Below are positions 17,489 through 28,200 of a stretch of DNA of 32,549 nucleotides, one piece after another. The position numbers were made by a program, and so were the translations under genes. Positions within the stretch are counted from its first letter, which is position 1; every line of letters starts with the position of its first letter. This DNA comes from DASRQK01 sp964401685 (GTDB taxonomy: Bacteria > Bacteroidota > Bacteroidia > Sphingobacteriales > Sphingobacteriaceae). Location of the stretch: positions 1 to 32,549 of the forward strand of contig CAYNZH010000026.1 in assembly GCA_964401685.1 (NCBI GenBank), given 5' to 3'. Under the pieces are notes generated by a model, which made no database searches, was not told the origin of the DNA, and saw only the letters and a program-made list of their open reading frames with translations.

Positions 17489-18916
17489 ATGGAAACCAAT
17501 AGAAGGGACTTTATAAAAACAGGCGCTGCGGCAGCAGCAGGATTTATGATCATCCCGAGACACGTTCTCGGAGGCCCCGGCTACACAGCACCCAGCGATA
17601 AACTGGTCATCGCGGGCATAGGCGTAGGCGGAAAGGGCGACTCAGACCTCAGGATGTTCCATGAAAGTGGAAAAGCTGAGATCGCATACCTTTGCGATGT
17701 CGACGACAAAAGAGCGGCCAACTCCAAAGAACGTTTTTCCAAAGCGAAATACTTTAGGGATTTCAGGGAAATGCTTGATAAGGAGCATAAGCATATAGAC
17801 GCTGTTTCCATTGCGACACCAGACCACAACCACGCCATCCAGGCCCTGGCGGCAATGCAGCTGGGCAAGCACGTATACGTTCAAAAACCCTTGACCCACG
17901 ATGTATGGGAGGCCCGCGTTCTCACCCACGCAGCTAAAAAGCATAAAGTGGTTACCCAAATGGGCAATCAAGGGGCATCCGGGGACGGCGTTCGAATCAT
18001 GCGGGAGTGGATAGACGCGGGCATTATCGGTGATGTCCACACCATCTATTGTTGGACGGACAGACCCGTATGGCCCCAAGGCATACAGTGGCCTGCACAA
18101 AAGGCGAAAGTTCCGTCCACCCTGGACTGGGATCTGTGGCTGGGAACCGCGCCGGAAGTTGACTACATCGACAAGCTAGTGCCTTTCAACTGGCGCGGCT
18201 GGTGGGACTACGGTACCGGAGCTCTCGGCGACATGGGCTGTCACATTATGGAAGCTCCGTTTAGTATACTGGGATTGCAATATGTCAAAGATGTCCAGGC
18301 CAGTGTCGGAAGCGTCTACGTGGACGAGTTTAAACGGGGTTATTTCCCCGAGAGCTGCCCTCCATCGAGCTATGCCATCATGACCTTCCCCAAAACCGAA
18401 AAAACCACAGGCGACGTCACTATCCATTGGATGGACGGCGGCATTCAGCCCCCAAGACCAGAAGAACTCGGGCCAAATGAAATTTTTGGTGACGGAGGAA
18501 ACGGAATCCTTTTCGTCGGAACAAAAGGCAAAGTACTGGCCGATTGCTACGCAGAAAATCCGCGACTCTTGCCCACATCCTTCACAGAAATGGTCCAGGT
18601 ACCGCAGAAATACGCGCGGGTTCCAGGCGGCGCCAACGGACACTATGCCCAGTGGGTGGAAGCTTGCATAGCGGGATACGGAAACATGGAAGTCAGCGCG
18701 CCCTTCGATATAGCCGGACCGCTGACAGAAGCATTACTCATGTCTAATCTCGCGATCAGAGGATCCGATCTACGGGTCGACAATCGATATATAGGACGCA
18801 ATCTCAAACTTCTTTGGGACAATGAACAGATGCGTGTCACCAATTTTGACCAGGTTAACCAGTTTGTCAAAAGAGCTTACCGACCAGGCTGGGAAGTAAA
18901 CTACGATTTTTCATAG
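17489..18916 (+). CDS. Tat-exported Gfo/Idh/MocA family oxidoreductase
   Basis: The 475-residue NAD(P)-dependent type oxidoreductase begins with a twin-arginine signal (NRRDFIKTG, Arg5-Arg6, then an Ala-rich core), so it is predicted to be exported folded with its cofactor bound. The Rossmann domain shows GIGVGGKG around residue 43-50, the strand end 'YLCDVDD' and 'IDAVSIATPDHNHA'. The family EKP motif reads QKP (residues 132-134), with the lysine retained. A conserved 'GALGDMGCHIMEAP' segment carries the expected active-site histidine. Related exported proteins in Bacteroidota act on sugars or keto-glycosides, and some Gfo/Idh proteins are NAD-dependent glycosidases (GH109), so the reaction may be redox-neutral. 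It lies 26 bases after the GMC gene and 24 before the small-subunit gene. Confidence 0.88.
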   Translation: METNRRDFIKTGAAAAAGFMIIPRHVLGGPGYTAPSDKLVIAGIGVGGKGDSDLRMFHESGKAEIAYLCDVDDKRAANSKERFSKAKYFRDFREMLDKEHKHIDAVSIATPDHNHAIQALAAMQLGKHVYVQKPLTHDVWEARVLTHAAKKHKVVTQMGNQGASGDGVRIMREWIDAGIIGDVHTIYCWTDRPVWPQGIQWPAQKAKVPSTLDWDLWLGTAPEVDYIDKLVPFNWRGWWDYGTGALGDMGCHIMEAPFSILGLQYVKDVQASVGSVYVDEFKRGYFPESCPPSSYAIMTFPKTEKTTGDVTIHWMDGGIQPPRPEELGPNEIFGDGGNGILFVGTKGKVLADCYAENPRLLPTSFTEMVQVPQKYARVPGGANGHYAQWVEACIAGYGNMEVSAPFDIAGPLTEALLMSNLAIRGSDLRVDNRYIGRNLKLLWDNEQMRVTNFDQVNQFVKRAYRPGWEVNYDFS

Positions 18917-18940
18917 AATAAAAACGAGGGAGAGAAAACT

Positions 18941-19507
18941 ATGAATAGGAGAGAAGCATTAAAGCAGGTGGCATGGATCATGGGAGGAACCATTGTCGGG
19001 GCCAATCTGTTCATGCAAGGATGCAGCAAGCCTGCAGCCAAAGAAGTCGCTTACCTTTTTGAACCAAGTACCCAGGATTTCATTGGCGATGTCGCAGAGG
19101 CAATCTTGCCCAAAACCGACAGCCCTGGAGCGAAAGAAGCAGGAGTGGGCACCTTTATTCCAGTAATGGTAAGAGACTGCTACACACCTGAAGACCAGGA
19201 GATTTTCCTTCAGGGATTAGAGACAATCGAGAAAAGATCTAAATCCAGGTTCGGGGGCAGATTTCAAACACTTTCAGCAAATAATCGTACCCAGCTCGTT
19301 CATGAGATCGATCAGGAAGCCAAGCACTACCAACGAGAAAAAACCAGTGAAGACCCTAATCACTTTTTTCACCTGTTCAAACAGCTGACTTTGCTCGGCT
19401 TCTTTACCTCTGAACTCGGCGCGACGAAAGCACTCAGATATGTGCAGATTCCGGGACGTTACGACGGGGATTATCCCTACAAAAAAGGAGATAAAGCCTG
19501 GGCCTAG
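18941..19507 (+). CDS. Gluconate 2-dehydrogenase subunit 3 family protein, Tat lipoprotein
   Basis: The 188-residue small subunit matches the family that escorts GMC dehydrogenases through the Tat pathway (gluconate dehydrogenase gamma subunit, FAD-glucose dehydrogenase gamma subunit). It starts MNRREALKQVAWIMGG, a twin-arginine signal, followed by a lipobox-like MQGC (Cys28), so it is likely anchored by lipid in the periplasm. The mature part contains 'DVAEAILPKTDSPGAKEAGVGTFI', a clear signature of this family. A purine-rich GGGAGAG lies about 11 bases before the ATG. It is the last gene of the plus-strand set. Its stop codon and that of the convergent ATPase gene lie in the two arms of a small CCTAG/CTAGG inverted repeat. 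Confidence 0.88.
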   Translation: MNRREALKQVAWIMGGTIVGANLFMQGCSKPAAKEVAYLFEPSTQDFIGDVAEAILPKTDSPGAKEAGVGTFIPVMVRDCYTPEDQEIFLQGLETIEKRSKSRFGGRFQTLSANNRTQLVHEIDQEAKHYQREKTSEDPNHFFHLFKQLTLLGFFTSELGATKALRYVQIPGRYDGDYPYKKGDKAWA

Positions 19508-19513
19508 AAAATC

Positions 19514-21970
19514 CTAGGACTGAGCCTGAGCAGGCACCGGTGAGCGATGAATCAGACATCCATTACGCGTCGCAATCACAGCGTAATACTTGTTCAGCAC
19601 CCTGTACCCCAGAGGTTCCAGGCGGCTTTCGATTTCGTCCGTCTTCTCTTTGATGCTCGCATAGTCGACTCCGTACGCGAAATCTATGTGCAAAACCAAA
19701 ATATGAGTCAGAATCTGCAGCAAATTAGGATTACTGATAGAATTATACCAAGCTAAATACCGATGGTACACTGGATCCTGTTCCGGAAAGAGCGCAGAAT
19801 TTTCTTGCGGACCAACTAACTTTGAAAGGAAATAATAAATAAAGAAACCGATTTCGTTATCATCCGTAACCCGACTCAGTTTATGATTGATGGTTTTCAG
19901 GTAGTGACCAGCGACCTCCCGGTCCGGGTGCAATAGTAACAAAAGATAACCCACAAATTCAAATGCAAACATTTCATCTTCGCGGTATTTCCGTGCCTCT
20001 TTGACATAGTCCCTATTGAATAAGTGCGGGATCAGCTGAGTATCCACTTTATCATATTTGATAAAATTATAAAGCGCCGACAAGCCACGTGCAGGGTCTA
20101 CACTCCAAGGCTTTTTGACCGACTCTTGGAGCTCGGCCATGGTTTCGAGTTGCTTGATCAGTAGTTCCTCATCCCAGCGCATAAATGCAAACACCGCAAG
20201 GCTCAACCTCAACTGAAATTCACAGGGGCGATCAAAACCGAGCTGCAGCAGCGCCATTATGCTTCGCTTGAGCAAGGTATAACTCAGCCCGGAAAAATAG
20301 ATGATTTTGAAGATACTTCCCTGAAATAAAAAGGCGTCGCGAATCCGCACTTGGTAGTCTGGAGTTCCCAGATTGTAGAGGTGTGCCGCAAATGCGGTTG
20401 TGTAATACAGGGTTTCATCCGCAGTCAAAAAATCCCCAAAATCCTGCTTTTCGCTGAGCCACTCTTCGCAAGAAAGATCTTCAATCTGAAAAAATAGAAT
20501 CCAGGAGCTCACGATTTTTGCCAAAGCCGCATCGTCACTCAATAGCTCGGTAATCCTTGCGTGGTGATTCAGCACGCCAGGCTCTGCTTTATGGTACAAG
20601 GTATATGCAATCAAAAATCCTTTAAAATAAAAGTCTGCAAAGTACACGCCCTCCTGACTGTCCTGAATCATAATTCCCTGGCCGATGAGCTCGTCGAAAA
20701 TTTCCATCCATTGCATATACACAGGCAACTTCCGCCCATGACTACCAGCTACGTTATCGCTATGTCGATCCTCTTGCACCGGCGTACCGATCACAAGTTC
20801 TCTCAAATGTTCGGCACTGCTTTGATGAAACAATCTCATCAGGGTCTCGTTGCACAAAAACATTTCGTACACCAAAAAATAGTTCACCTCGTCAAAACGA
20901 AAGTCAACATGAGGATTGCTTTCTCTGAGTTTTGTGAAATGTTCCAAGTTTATGGGGGTTCTGAGCCGTTGAAAACTAGTGGAGACAGCAATTTCCCCTA
21001 TATTATGGTCAACGCCGTTTTTGTTCAGGAGAAAGCTTAGTTCTATAGTCGAAAATTTAAAGTTCTCCAGCAGTTCACAATGTTTGTCGAGGTACCAATG
21101 TTTCTGATTGTTCCTGGTGATCTTTTTCTTCAGTTTTTCAAAAATGTTTGTTCTGACAATGAGTGTAAATTTTAACCAATCGTAACACGAATATTGGTTT
21201 ATCATGTCGAATACGTTGTTTAGTACAGCATAATACTGCCTTTCATTCAGGACTTCTTCATTGACATCGTCGATGACCACATGTAGAAAACCCGGAGCAG
21301 ACTGTTTGTAGCGGTCCAGAAACAGATCTAAGGAATGCGGCGATGTTAATTCAAATACATTTGCCAGCCAACGGTGGGGATTGAATCCATATACTGCGCT
21401 CTGAAAAAGGGATAAGCTATTAGTATATAGTACAATGTCACTTGCGGATTTGCTTAACTTTTCCTCGAGCCATTTGCAGATCGCGAGGGTTTTCCCATAA
21501 GCGGCAGGCGCATGCAGCAGCGCGACATTGAAAGGTGCATGCTCGAACCGGTTAAAATACTTATGAACCCACGGTCTACTTAACAACTTGTCGTTCCAAT
21601 CGGGCGTTTTTCGTCTAACTATATTTAGGTTAAATTCTGAGGTTTTAGAAAGAGAAACTTTAATTTCGTGCCACTCTGGGTGCGCAGAATTTTCTACATG
21701 TAGCGCATCTAGCTCTCTTTTAAAGTGGTTCCACGAAGTAAAGTCACAGTATTCAGAAAGCGCATCGAGCGTATATTGCGAAGGATTATGATTGCCACTT
21801 GTGAAGCCGAAAAATCGTTTTAACGTCGTTTCGCTCACCCGCTTGTCTGTTTTCTCCTGAATTTCGTGGGATAGTAGGAAACAGTCGCTGGACATGATTT
21901 CCTTTCCGTTAAAATGGGAGGAAACCTCACGTCTTAAATGATCAATATAATTCCTGTAGTGTACATTCAT
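19514..21970 (-). CDS. STAND-like P-loop ATPase with N-terminal regulator-like module
   Basis: This is an 818-residue cytoplasmic protein. Residues about 10-88 form a compact helical module ('SSDCFLLSHEIQEKT', 'SETTLKRFFGF', 'PSQYTLDALSEYCDFTSW') that I recognise as recurring at the N-terminus of Bacteroidota regulatory proteins. A P-loop follows: Walker A APAAYGKT at 154-161 and Walker B VVIDD at about 231-235. The remaining 550 residues are helical and lack recognisable motifs, as in the sensor arms of STAND ATPases (MalT-like). The ATG at 21968-21970 is chosen; an upstream TTG would add 18 residues without family resemblance. It is divergent from the giant adhesin gene with 276 bases between the starts, so it may control that operon. 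A defence or signalling ATPase is the alternative. I know no characterised homologue. Confidence 0.72.
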   Translation of the reverse strand: MNVHYRNYIDHLRREVSSHFNGKEIMSSDCFLLSHEIQEKTDKRVSETTLKRFFGFTSGNHNPSQYTLDALSEYCDFTSWNHFKRELDALHVENSAHPEWHEIKVSLSKTSEFNLNIVRRKTPDWNDKLLSRPWVHKYFNRFEHAPFNVALLHAPAAYGKTLAICKWLEEKLSKSASDIVLYTNSLSLFQSAVYGFNPHRWLANVFELTSPHSLDLFLDRYKQSAPGFLHVVIDDVNEEVLNERQYYAVLNNVFDMINQYSCYDWLKFTLIVRTNIFEKLKKKITRNNQKHWYLDKHCELLENFKFSTIELSFLLNKNGVDHNIGEIAVSTSFQRLRTPINLEHFTKLRESNPHVDFRFDEVNYFLVYEMFLCNETLMRLFHQSSAEHLRELVIGTPVQEDRHSDNVAGSHGRKLPVYMQWMEIFDELIGQGIMIQDSQEGVYFADFYFKGFLIAYTLYHKAEPGVLNHHARITELLSDDAALAKIVSSWILFFQIEDLSCEEWLSEKQDFGDFLTADETLYYTTAFAAHLYNLGTPDYQVRIRDAFLFQGSIFKIIYFSGLSYTLLKRSIMALLQLGFDRPCEFQLRLSLAVFAFMRWDEELLIKQLETMAELQESVKKPWSVDPARGLSALYNFIKYDKVDTQLIPHLFNRDYVKEARKYREDEMFAFEFVGYLLLLLHPDREVAGHYLKTINHKLSRVTDDNEIGFFIYYFLSKLVGPQENSALFPEQDPVYHRYLAWYNSISNPNLLQILTHILVLHIDFAYGVDYASIKEKTDEIESRLEPLGYRVLNKYYAVIATRNGCLIHRSPVPAQAQS

Positions 21971-22143
21971 CGTTTTGTGAAAGTCCTGTTCATTTTGGCA
22001 GCATTCTGGGGTTAATATACGCAATCCGAATGATTTACAGTTTATTTTTCGAACGATAAATTCCGGGCCGCAATTTGTTATTAATGGTTAATTGTCAACG
22101 AAACTAACATAACTATTTGAAATGGTGGTAAGTTACACTCTAA

Positions 22144-22160
22144 ATGAACAAGATGAACAA
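22144..22160 (+). repeat. Tandem ATGAACAA direct repeat upstream of the adhesin
   Basis: Two copies of ATGAACAA start 9 bases apart (22144 and 22153), about one DNA turn. They lie some 50 bases before the adhesin -7 box, where an activator would bind. Short A-rich repeats can arise by chance. Confidence 0.3.
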
Positions 22161-22210
22161 AGTGTAAACTTCTGAACGAATTGTATCCCTTCTTCAAAAA
22201 CTGAAACAAG

Positions 22211-22218
22211 TATCTTTG
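22211..22218 (+). promoter_or_regulatory. Candidate -7 box of the adhesin operon
   Basis: TATCTTTG is a perfect Bacteroidota -7 element 28 bases before the ATG at 22247. No TTTG-type -33 element is seen at the expected distance, which is compatible with a promoter that needs an activator. Confidence 0.5.
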
Positions 22219-22246
22219 GTTGATAGTAAAATGCAATTATCCTCAT

Positions 22247-25200
22247 ATGAAAATAATATTTACTAAAACAGCGTCAAAAATTTCAACAATTTTTTGTCTG
22301 CTTTTGTTTCAGTTAGGTGCCGCTGGGCTTCTCCAAAATGCCCAGGCCCAGTCGGTCGTGCGACCGACTTCTGTAATTAGTTCTGATAACACAGATAACC
22401 CTGGTCGTGCCATAAATGGAAATAGCAACAATTTTGCCCGCTTACGCGCATACGGCGGTGTGTTTGGGGGTGGGGGATCCTACGATGGTGAGTTATTGGT
22501 CGCCTATGATCATCTCGTCCCGGCCTATACAACGACTTTTATCCGCCTGGATGACGAAGATGGATTCGTTGCCAATCTGCTCGGCGGAACAGTTGGAGAG
22601 ATCGTAGGAACCCTCATCGGAGGAAACCTTTCCATGACCATCGAAGCTTTCAACGGAGGAAGCCAGGTAGCGGAAGGTACGATTCCCGGTTCTTTTAATA
22701 CGGATGAGGCGCGTATTCTCACTGCGGCTGATGGAAACATTTATGCTGCGATTACGCCAAGCAGCCCCTACAACCGCATCCAAATTACAACGGATGTCAC
22801 GGCTGTAATTCTTGGAAGCCGCTTGGATGTAGACGTTTATGATATTTTTTATTCCACGGCAACCGACAATTGCGGCAGTGCTTTCGGGACGAGCTACGAC
22901 GTCACCGGTGTCACGCTCAATCCTGCGAACATAAACGGAAATGTCGGCGAAAATTTAGAAAGGGCCATCGACGGCAACTTGAATACATTTTCAGTCTTAA
23001 ATCCCGGTGCCCTCAGCGTCGCAGGTACTACTCGTCAACACTTCTATTTTAGCTCAGAAGGCTTGCCTACCGACGAATTGAAAATTACGCTGAGCTTGTC
23101 CCAGGAAATAGCAAATGTGGCTTTGCTGAGTAATATTTATATTAACCTTTACCATAATAATACACAAGTTACCCGTTATTCCATAGACGATCTGGGAGAT
23201 GAGCTCCTGGGTATTCTTGGTTTGGACTTGCTGGGATTGTTTGCTGACGGTGAGCCAGTAACATTCTCAGTCCAGCCCGGAGTAAGCTACGATAGAGCAG
23301 AGATCGAGTTGTCCGGCGTTTTGAGCGCTAATTTGGTTGCAAATTTACGTATACACGAAGTCGCCCGCTCTGCCAGCAGACCCACCATCAACGATGTTGA
23401 CGCTCAGGGTAATATGGTGGTATGTACCGGCACTGATGTCGTACTTACTGCGACTCCCGGTGTCAATACGGATATTATCCGGTGGTACGATGCGCCAGTC
23501 GGCGGTAATGAACTACACGAAGGTGCAATTTTCAATGCCGGTGAAATCGCTTACGAAACCACCTATTATGCGTCTGCCACTAGCGCTGGCTGTACGGAGT
23601 CCTCGGTTCGCGTGGCAGTCACGGTGGGAATTGATCCTGATCCAACGATCAATCTCAATGGATCCTCTGTCTATTCTGTAGCGATGGGACAGTCCTTGCA
23701 GCTACCTAATGCTACTGCGGACAACGCTACTTCCTCAGGTTGGCAATCCCTCGACGGACTGACAATTGACGGAAATAGGACAGTACAGTTCAACCAAGCC
23801 GGAATTTATACGTTCCGTTATAGCGCTACGGGTACTTCCTGTACAAATTACGTGGATGTTGTGGTCAACGTCATTGATCCGGATGGTTGTAATTTCGTCT
23901 TCAACAGGGTCTATGCCAACAATGGAACCGTCACCTCGGTCAGTAGCCTGCTCGGTGTGCCTCTGGGGACTGTGACAAATCCAAACCGGGCAGCAGACGG
24001 CAACCCACAGACCTATTCGCTATTAACAGAAACTGTCAATCTATTAAACGGTGTATTGACCGGCCGGACGTCACAGACTTTGAGCTGGAATCAAAATATT
24101 CCTGCCGGCACGCCGGTAACCATTAAACTTGGGCGTGAATACGGAGCGGCAACGGTCAACGGTGGTATCACTGTTCAGGCCTTTAGAAATAGCACACCTG
24201 TAGGACCTGCCATCGTAGTGGATCAGAACCTTGTTTCGGCTATCAACGGTGTCAACGAATTCGAGTTTACGTTTGTTCCGGTTTCTGGGGGTTCACCTGC
24301 AGAATACGATGCGGTGCGGGTTTCCATAGTTCCCGGCGTCATCAATACCCTCCAATCTGTTCGTGTGTATGATGCATATTATCATCAAAATGCGAGCACG
24401 CTAGCTGATTGCACACCTGGTGCACTGGACATACTTACCGGTTTTGAAAGCATGGTTGGCGGTTTGGATGTTGCAAGTGGCCTCACAGCAGTAACGAATG
24501 CTGGGAACGCCGTTGACAATGATATGGATACCTACGCAGTTCTATACAATCTTGTCGGTGCTGCGGTAAGAAGTAAACTGGACATTACCTTTAACCAACC
24601 ATCTCTGGCTGGCGATTCCATGTTGATAAAAATTGGTATCCCCACCGGATTACTGGACCTAAATGTAATTGGAAGTTTTGTAATCCAGAGATACCTGGGC
24701 GATCAGGAGGTCGGAACGCCTACCACCCTCAACAGCGGACTATTGTCACTAAGCCTGTTGACTGGAAACACAACAGGATATCTAACGTTTACCACTGATC
24801 AGCCGTTTGATAGAATCAAAATTCTGAGCGGCGGGGTTGTCAGTGGTCTCGAAAACCTGAGAATTTACGAAGTAAAAAATGTTCCGAAAGTCACGGTTCC
24901 GGGACTGGAATTTGACGATGTCAATGACATTTACTTTGTCTCCTTGTGTGAAGGCTCGACAATTCAGATGCCGACCAACGAGTGTGATCAGTTTAAATTA
25001 TACGACGCCGCAACGGGCGGAACTGAAATTACTTTGGCAGAAATCCAAAGCTGGCCAGCGGGAACTGTAAGGCAAGTATATGTACAAGCTTTCCGTTTCG
25101 GCTGCGAAAGTGGAGACTACAGGCAGGAGATTGAGATTCGTATTACGGAGGTCGCCCAGCCAATAATTTCGCCGGACGGTAATATTTTCGTTCAAAATGG

Positions 25201-28200
25201 GGATCAAATCACCCTGACCATTTCAAATGCTGCGACGTATGCCGCTGGCACGACCTTCGAATGGTACAGAAATGGAACGCTAATCACCGGAGAAACAAGC
25301 AGTACACTGGTGATCAACTCGGTTAATGTTGCCAATGACTTAGGTGCATACACAGCTGTTGCGGTCGGCGAATGTAAATCGATCGCCAGTGTACCGGTCA
25401 ATTTGATGGAGTTCGACGTTGACGGCTGGAAAAGCTATGTGGTGAACACCGGAAATGACTATGTCAGCGGTGGAGAGGAAATTACCTATACCATACATGT
25501 CAGAAATAATTCAGGTGCCAATCTAAATGACCTGCTCATCACCGATAACATTCCGCAAAGAACCACCTATGTGGCTGGATCAGCAAGCAACGGCGGAACC
25601 TTGTCCTCAGGTACACTTACCTGGACTGGAATCGATGTGGCCGCAGGAGCTACCGCGACTGTTAGCTTTACAGTGCGGGCGAATAACAATTTGGTTGGCG
25701 TCCAGGAGATTTCCAATGTCGCCCTGATCAAACGTTCGCCAAGCGATCCAGGAACTCCGACGTATCCACCACTGGACAATGACAATCCTGATGAACCTGA
25801 TGATTCAGGTGACCCGGGAACTGACATCCCCGTTGTGCTGATTTCTAATATCGATGTGCTCAAGGTCGCTGACCAAGCTTCGGTGATCGCGGGAACGCCG
25901 ACTACCTTTACAGTCACGTTGACCAATCGCGGTCCATCCTTCATGCCCAACGGTGCTGAAATCAGATTGAGAGAGCGACCTGGTACTGGTGTTACCATTA
26001 CAGGATACGAAATCCTTTCTGGCGCGGCGACGATCACTTCAAATGGACTTGAGGCGGTCGTTCGTACCAACGCAGTTGTTGCGATTGATGCCGAGATTGT
26101 GGTGAGGATCCATGCAACGATCGATCCTTCGGCTAGCGGTACAATCACCAACGGCGTGTCCGTTTGGCGACCAGGTATCCCGCAGACGGATCCGCCAGTC
26201 GACAGCGACACAGATCCGATTCCTGTGGTGAAATCTACTGATTTGGCGATCGACAAGACGATCGATAATTACTTCCCCTTTGTGGACGAAAACGTCGCGT
26301 TTACGCTTACAGTCACCAATCAGGGTCCGAGCAACGCGAGCGGTGTTGTCGTCACTGATCAGCTGCCTGATGGTTTTGAATACGTATCCCATAGCGCGAC
26401 ACAAGGTTCTTATAACGAAACTACCCACCTATGGGAAATCGGTGACCTTGACGATAACCAAAGCGTGACGCTGGTCATTACTGCGAAAGTTCTGGCTAGT
26501 GGAAATTATACAAATACAGGTTCTGTCGACGGAGACGAAGATGATCCGGATCTGACCAACAACGAAGACACACCAGACGACCCGGTTGTACCGATCAATA
26601 GGTCAGACAGCCGCATGGACATCGTTAAAAACAACGCCTTGGCAAATGGTGTGGACGAAAATCGTCTGGAAGTAACCATTCTGGATACCAGAGGCGACGG
26701 GGTTGAAAATGCGGTTATCACCTTTACGATTACCCGTCCTGGAAATGCCGTTTCCACCGAAACTATCTCGACTGATGCAAACGGAAAAGCTTTGCTAGCA
26801 CTAACGAGCACCACGCCGGGGCAAGTTGTCGTTGCGGCAGCGACTCCGGGCGTGACGATCGTCGGCTCACCGCGCACCGTTACCTTTATTGCCGGTCCAG
26901 TAGACCATGCTCGAAGCGAACTTGTCGTTATCAAAAATAATGCGGTCGCCAATGGGGTTGACGAAAATATTCTAGAAGCTACCATTGTTGATGCCACCGG
27001 AAATCCGCGTAGTGGTCAAGCCGTTGTATTTACGATTACAGATGTAAACAATGTCACCCGTACGCAAACAGTGACAACTGACGCAAACGGTAAATCAAGA
27101 ATTGCACTTACCAGTACGCAGTCTGGCGACGCAGTCGTGGCTGCAGCGGTGGGAGGTACTCAGATCAGCGGCAGCCCGAAAACGGTCACTTTTGTTGCTG
27201 GTGATATCGATTATAACCGAAGCACTTTCGTCGTGACCAAAAACAATGCTGTCGCCGATGGTTTTGACGAGAACAGACTGCTTGCGACAATCGTAGACGC
27301 CTTTGGCAATCCAATAGCCGGTGCGGCAGTGGACTTCGATTATGTAGACCTTGATGGTAGCACACAATCACTGACAGTAAATACCAGTGCGAGTGGACAG
27401 GCTCCTCTAGCCATCACCAGTACAGTAATCGGCAACATAAGTGTATCTGCTGAAGTGGCGGGTACTGCGGTAAACGGAAGCCCCAGGACAGTAACTTTTG
27501 TCGCCGGTGCAGTTGATCATGATAAGAGCACGCTGACGATCATTAAAAATAATGCAAACGCCGATGGGGTTGATCAGAATCGACTTCTAGCGAAAATAGT
27601 AGATGCGTTCGGCAATCCGATACGCAATAAAGATGTAGCGTTCTTAATCACGGATGTGAATCTGGGCAATAGGGCGCAGACTATTCGTACCGATGCCAAC
27701 GGCGAAGCCGTTCTAAACCTGACAAGCTCTATTCCTGGAGATGTTGAAGTAGCGGCCGAAGTTGATGGCGGTGCTATCAGCGGCAGCCCACAGACGGTGA
27801 CCTTTGTCCTTGCGACAGATCTGTCTGTATATAAGACAGCAGACGACGCGCGGGTGATTGCTGGGTCTACAACGACCTTCACCATTACAATTCGAAACAA
27901 CAGTACAGTTGCCATACCCCAAGGGGAGGTAATCCGACTGTTGGAGCGGCCGGGAACTGGGGTAGAGATTACCAATTTTGTGGTTGTCTCGGGACCAGCT
28001 ACCATCTCTTTCAACGGAAATGAGGCTTCTCTGACAACGACAGGATCTCTTGCGACTTCCGCGGAAATTGTTGTACGTGTTCATGCAGAAGTGTCTGAGA
28101 CTGCACGGGGTACAATTACCAATGGAATTTCGGTTTGGGGCCCTGAGACACCGCCAGAGGATGATCCAGATGATGAAGACGACATTCCACCGGTTCCGAT

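Noticed and set aside
21971..22024. TTG start for the ATPase giving 18 more residues
   Set aside because: The ATG at 21970 directly precedes the conserved N-terminal module; the extra residues show no resemblance to it.
22220..22246. TTG start for the adhesin
   Set aside because: It would place nine residues before the signal peptide and lies right at the predicted transcript start.
25567..26256. 229-codon minus-strand open frame opposite the adhesin
   Set aside because: Rich in Ser, Thr and Val, as expected from the reverse of Thr/Asn/Asp-rich repeats; similar shadows recur opposite each repeat.
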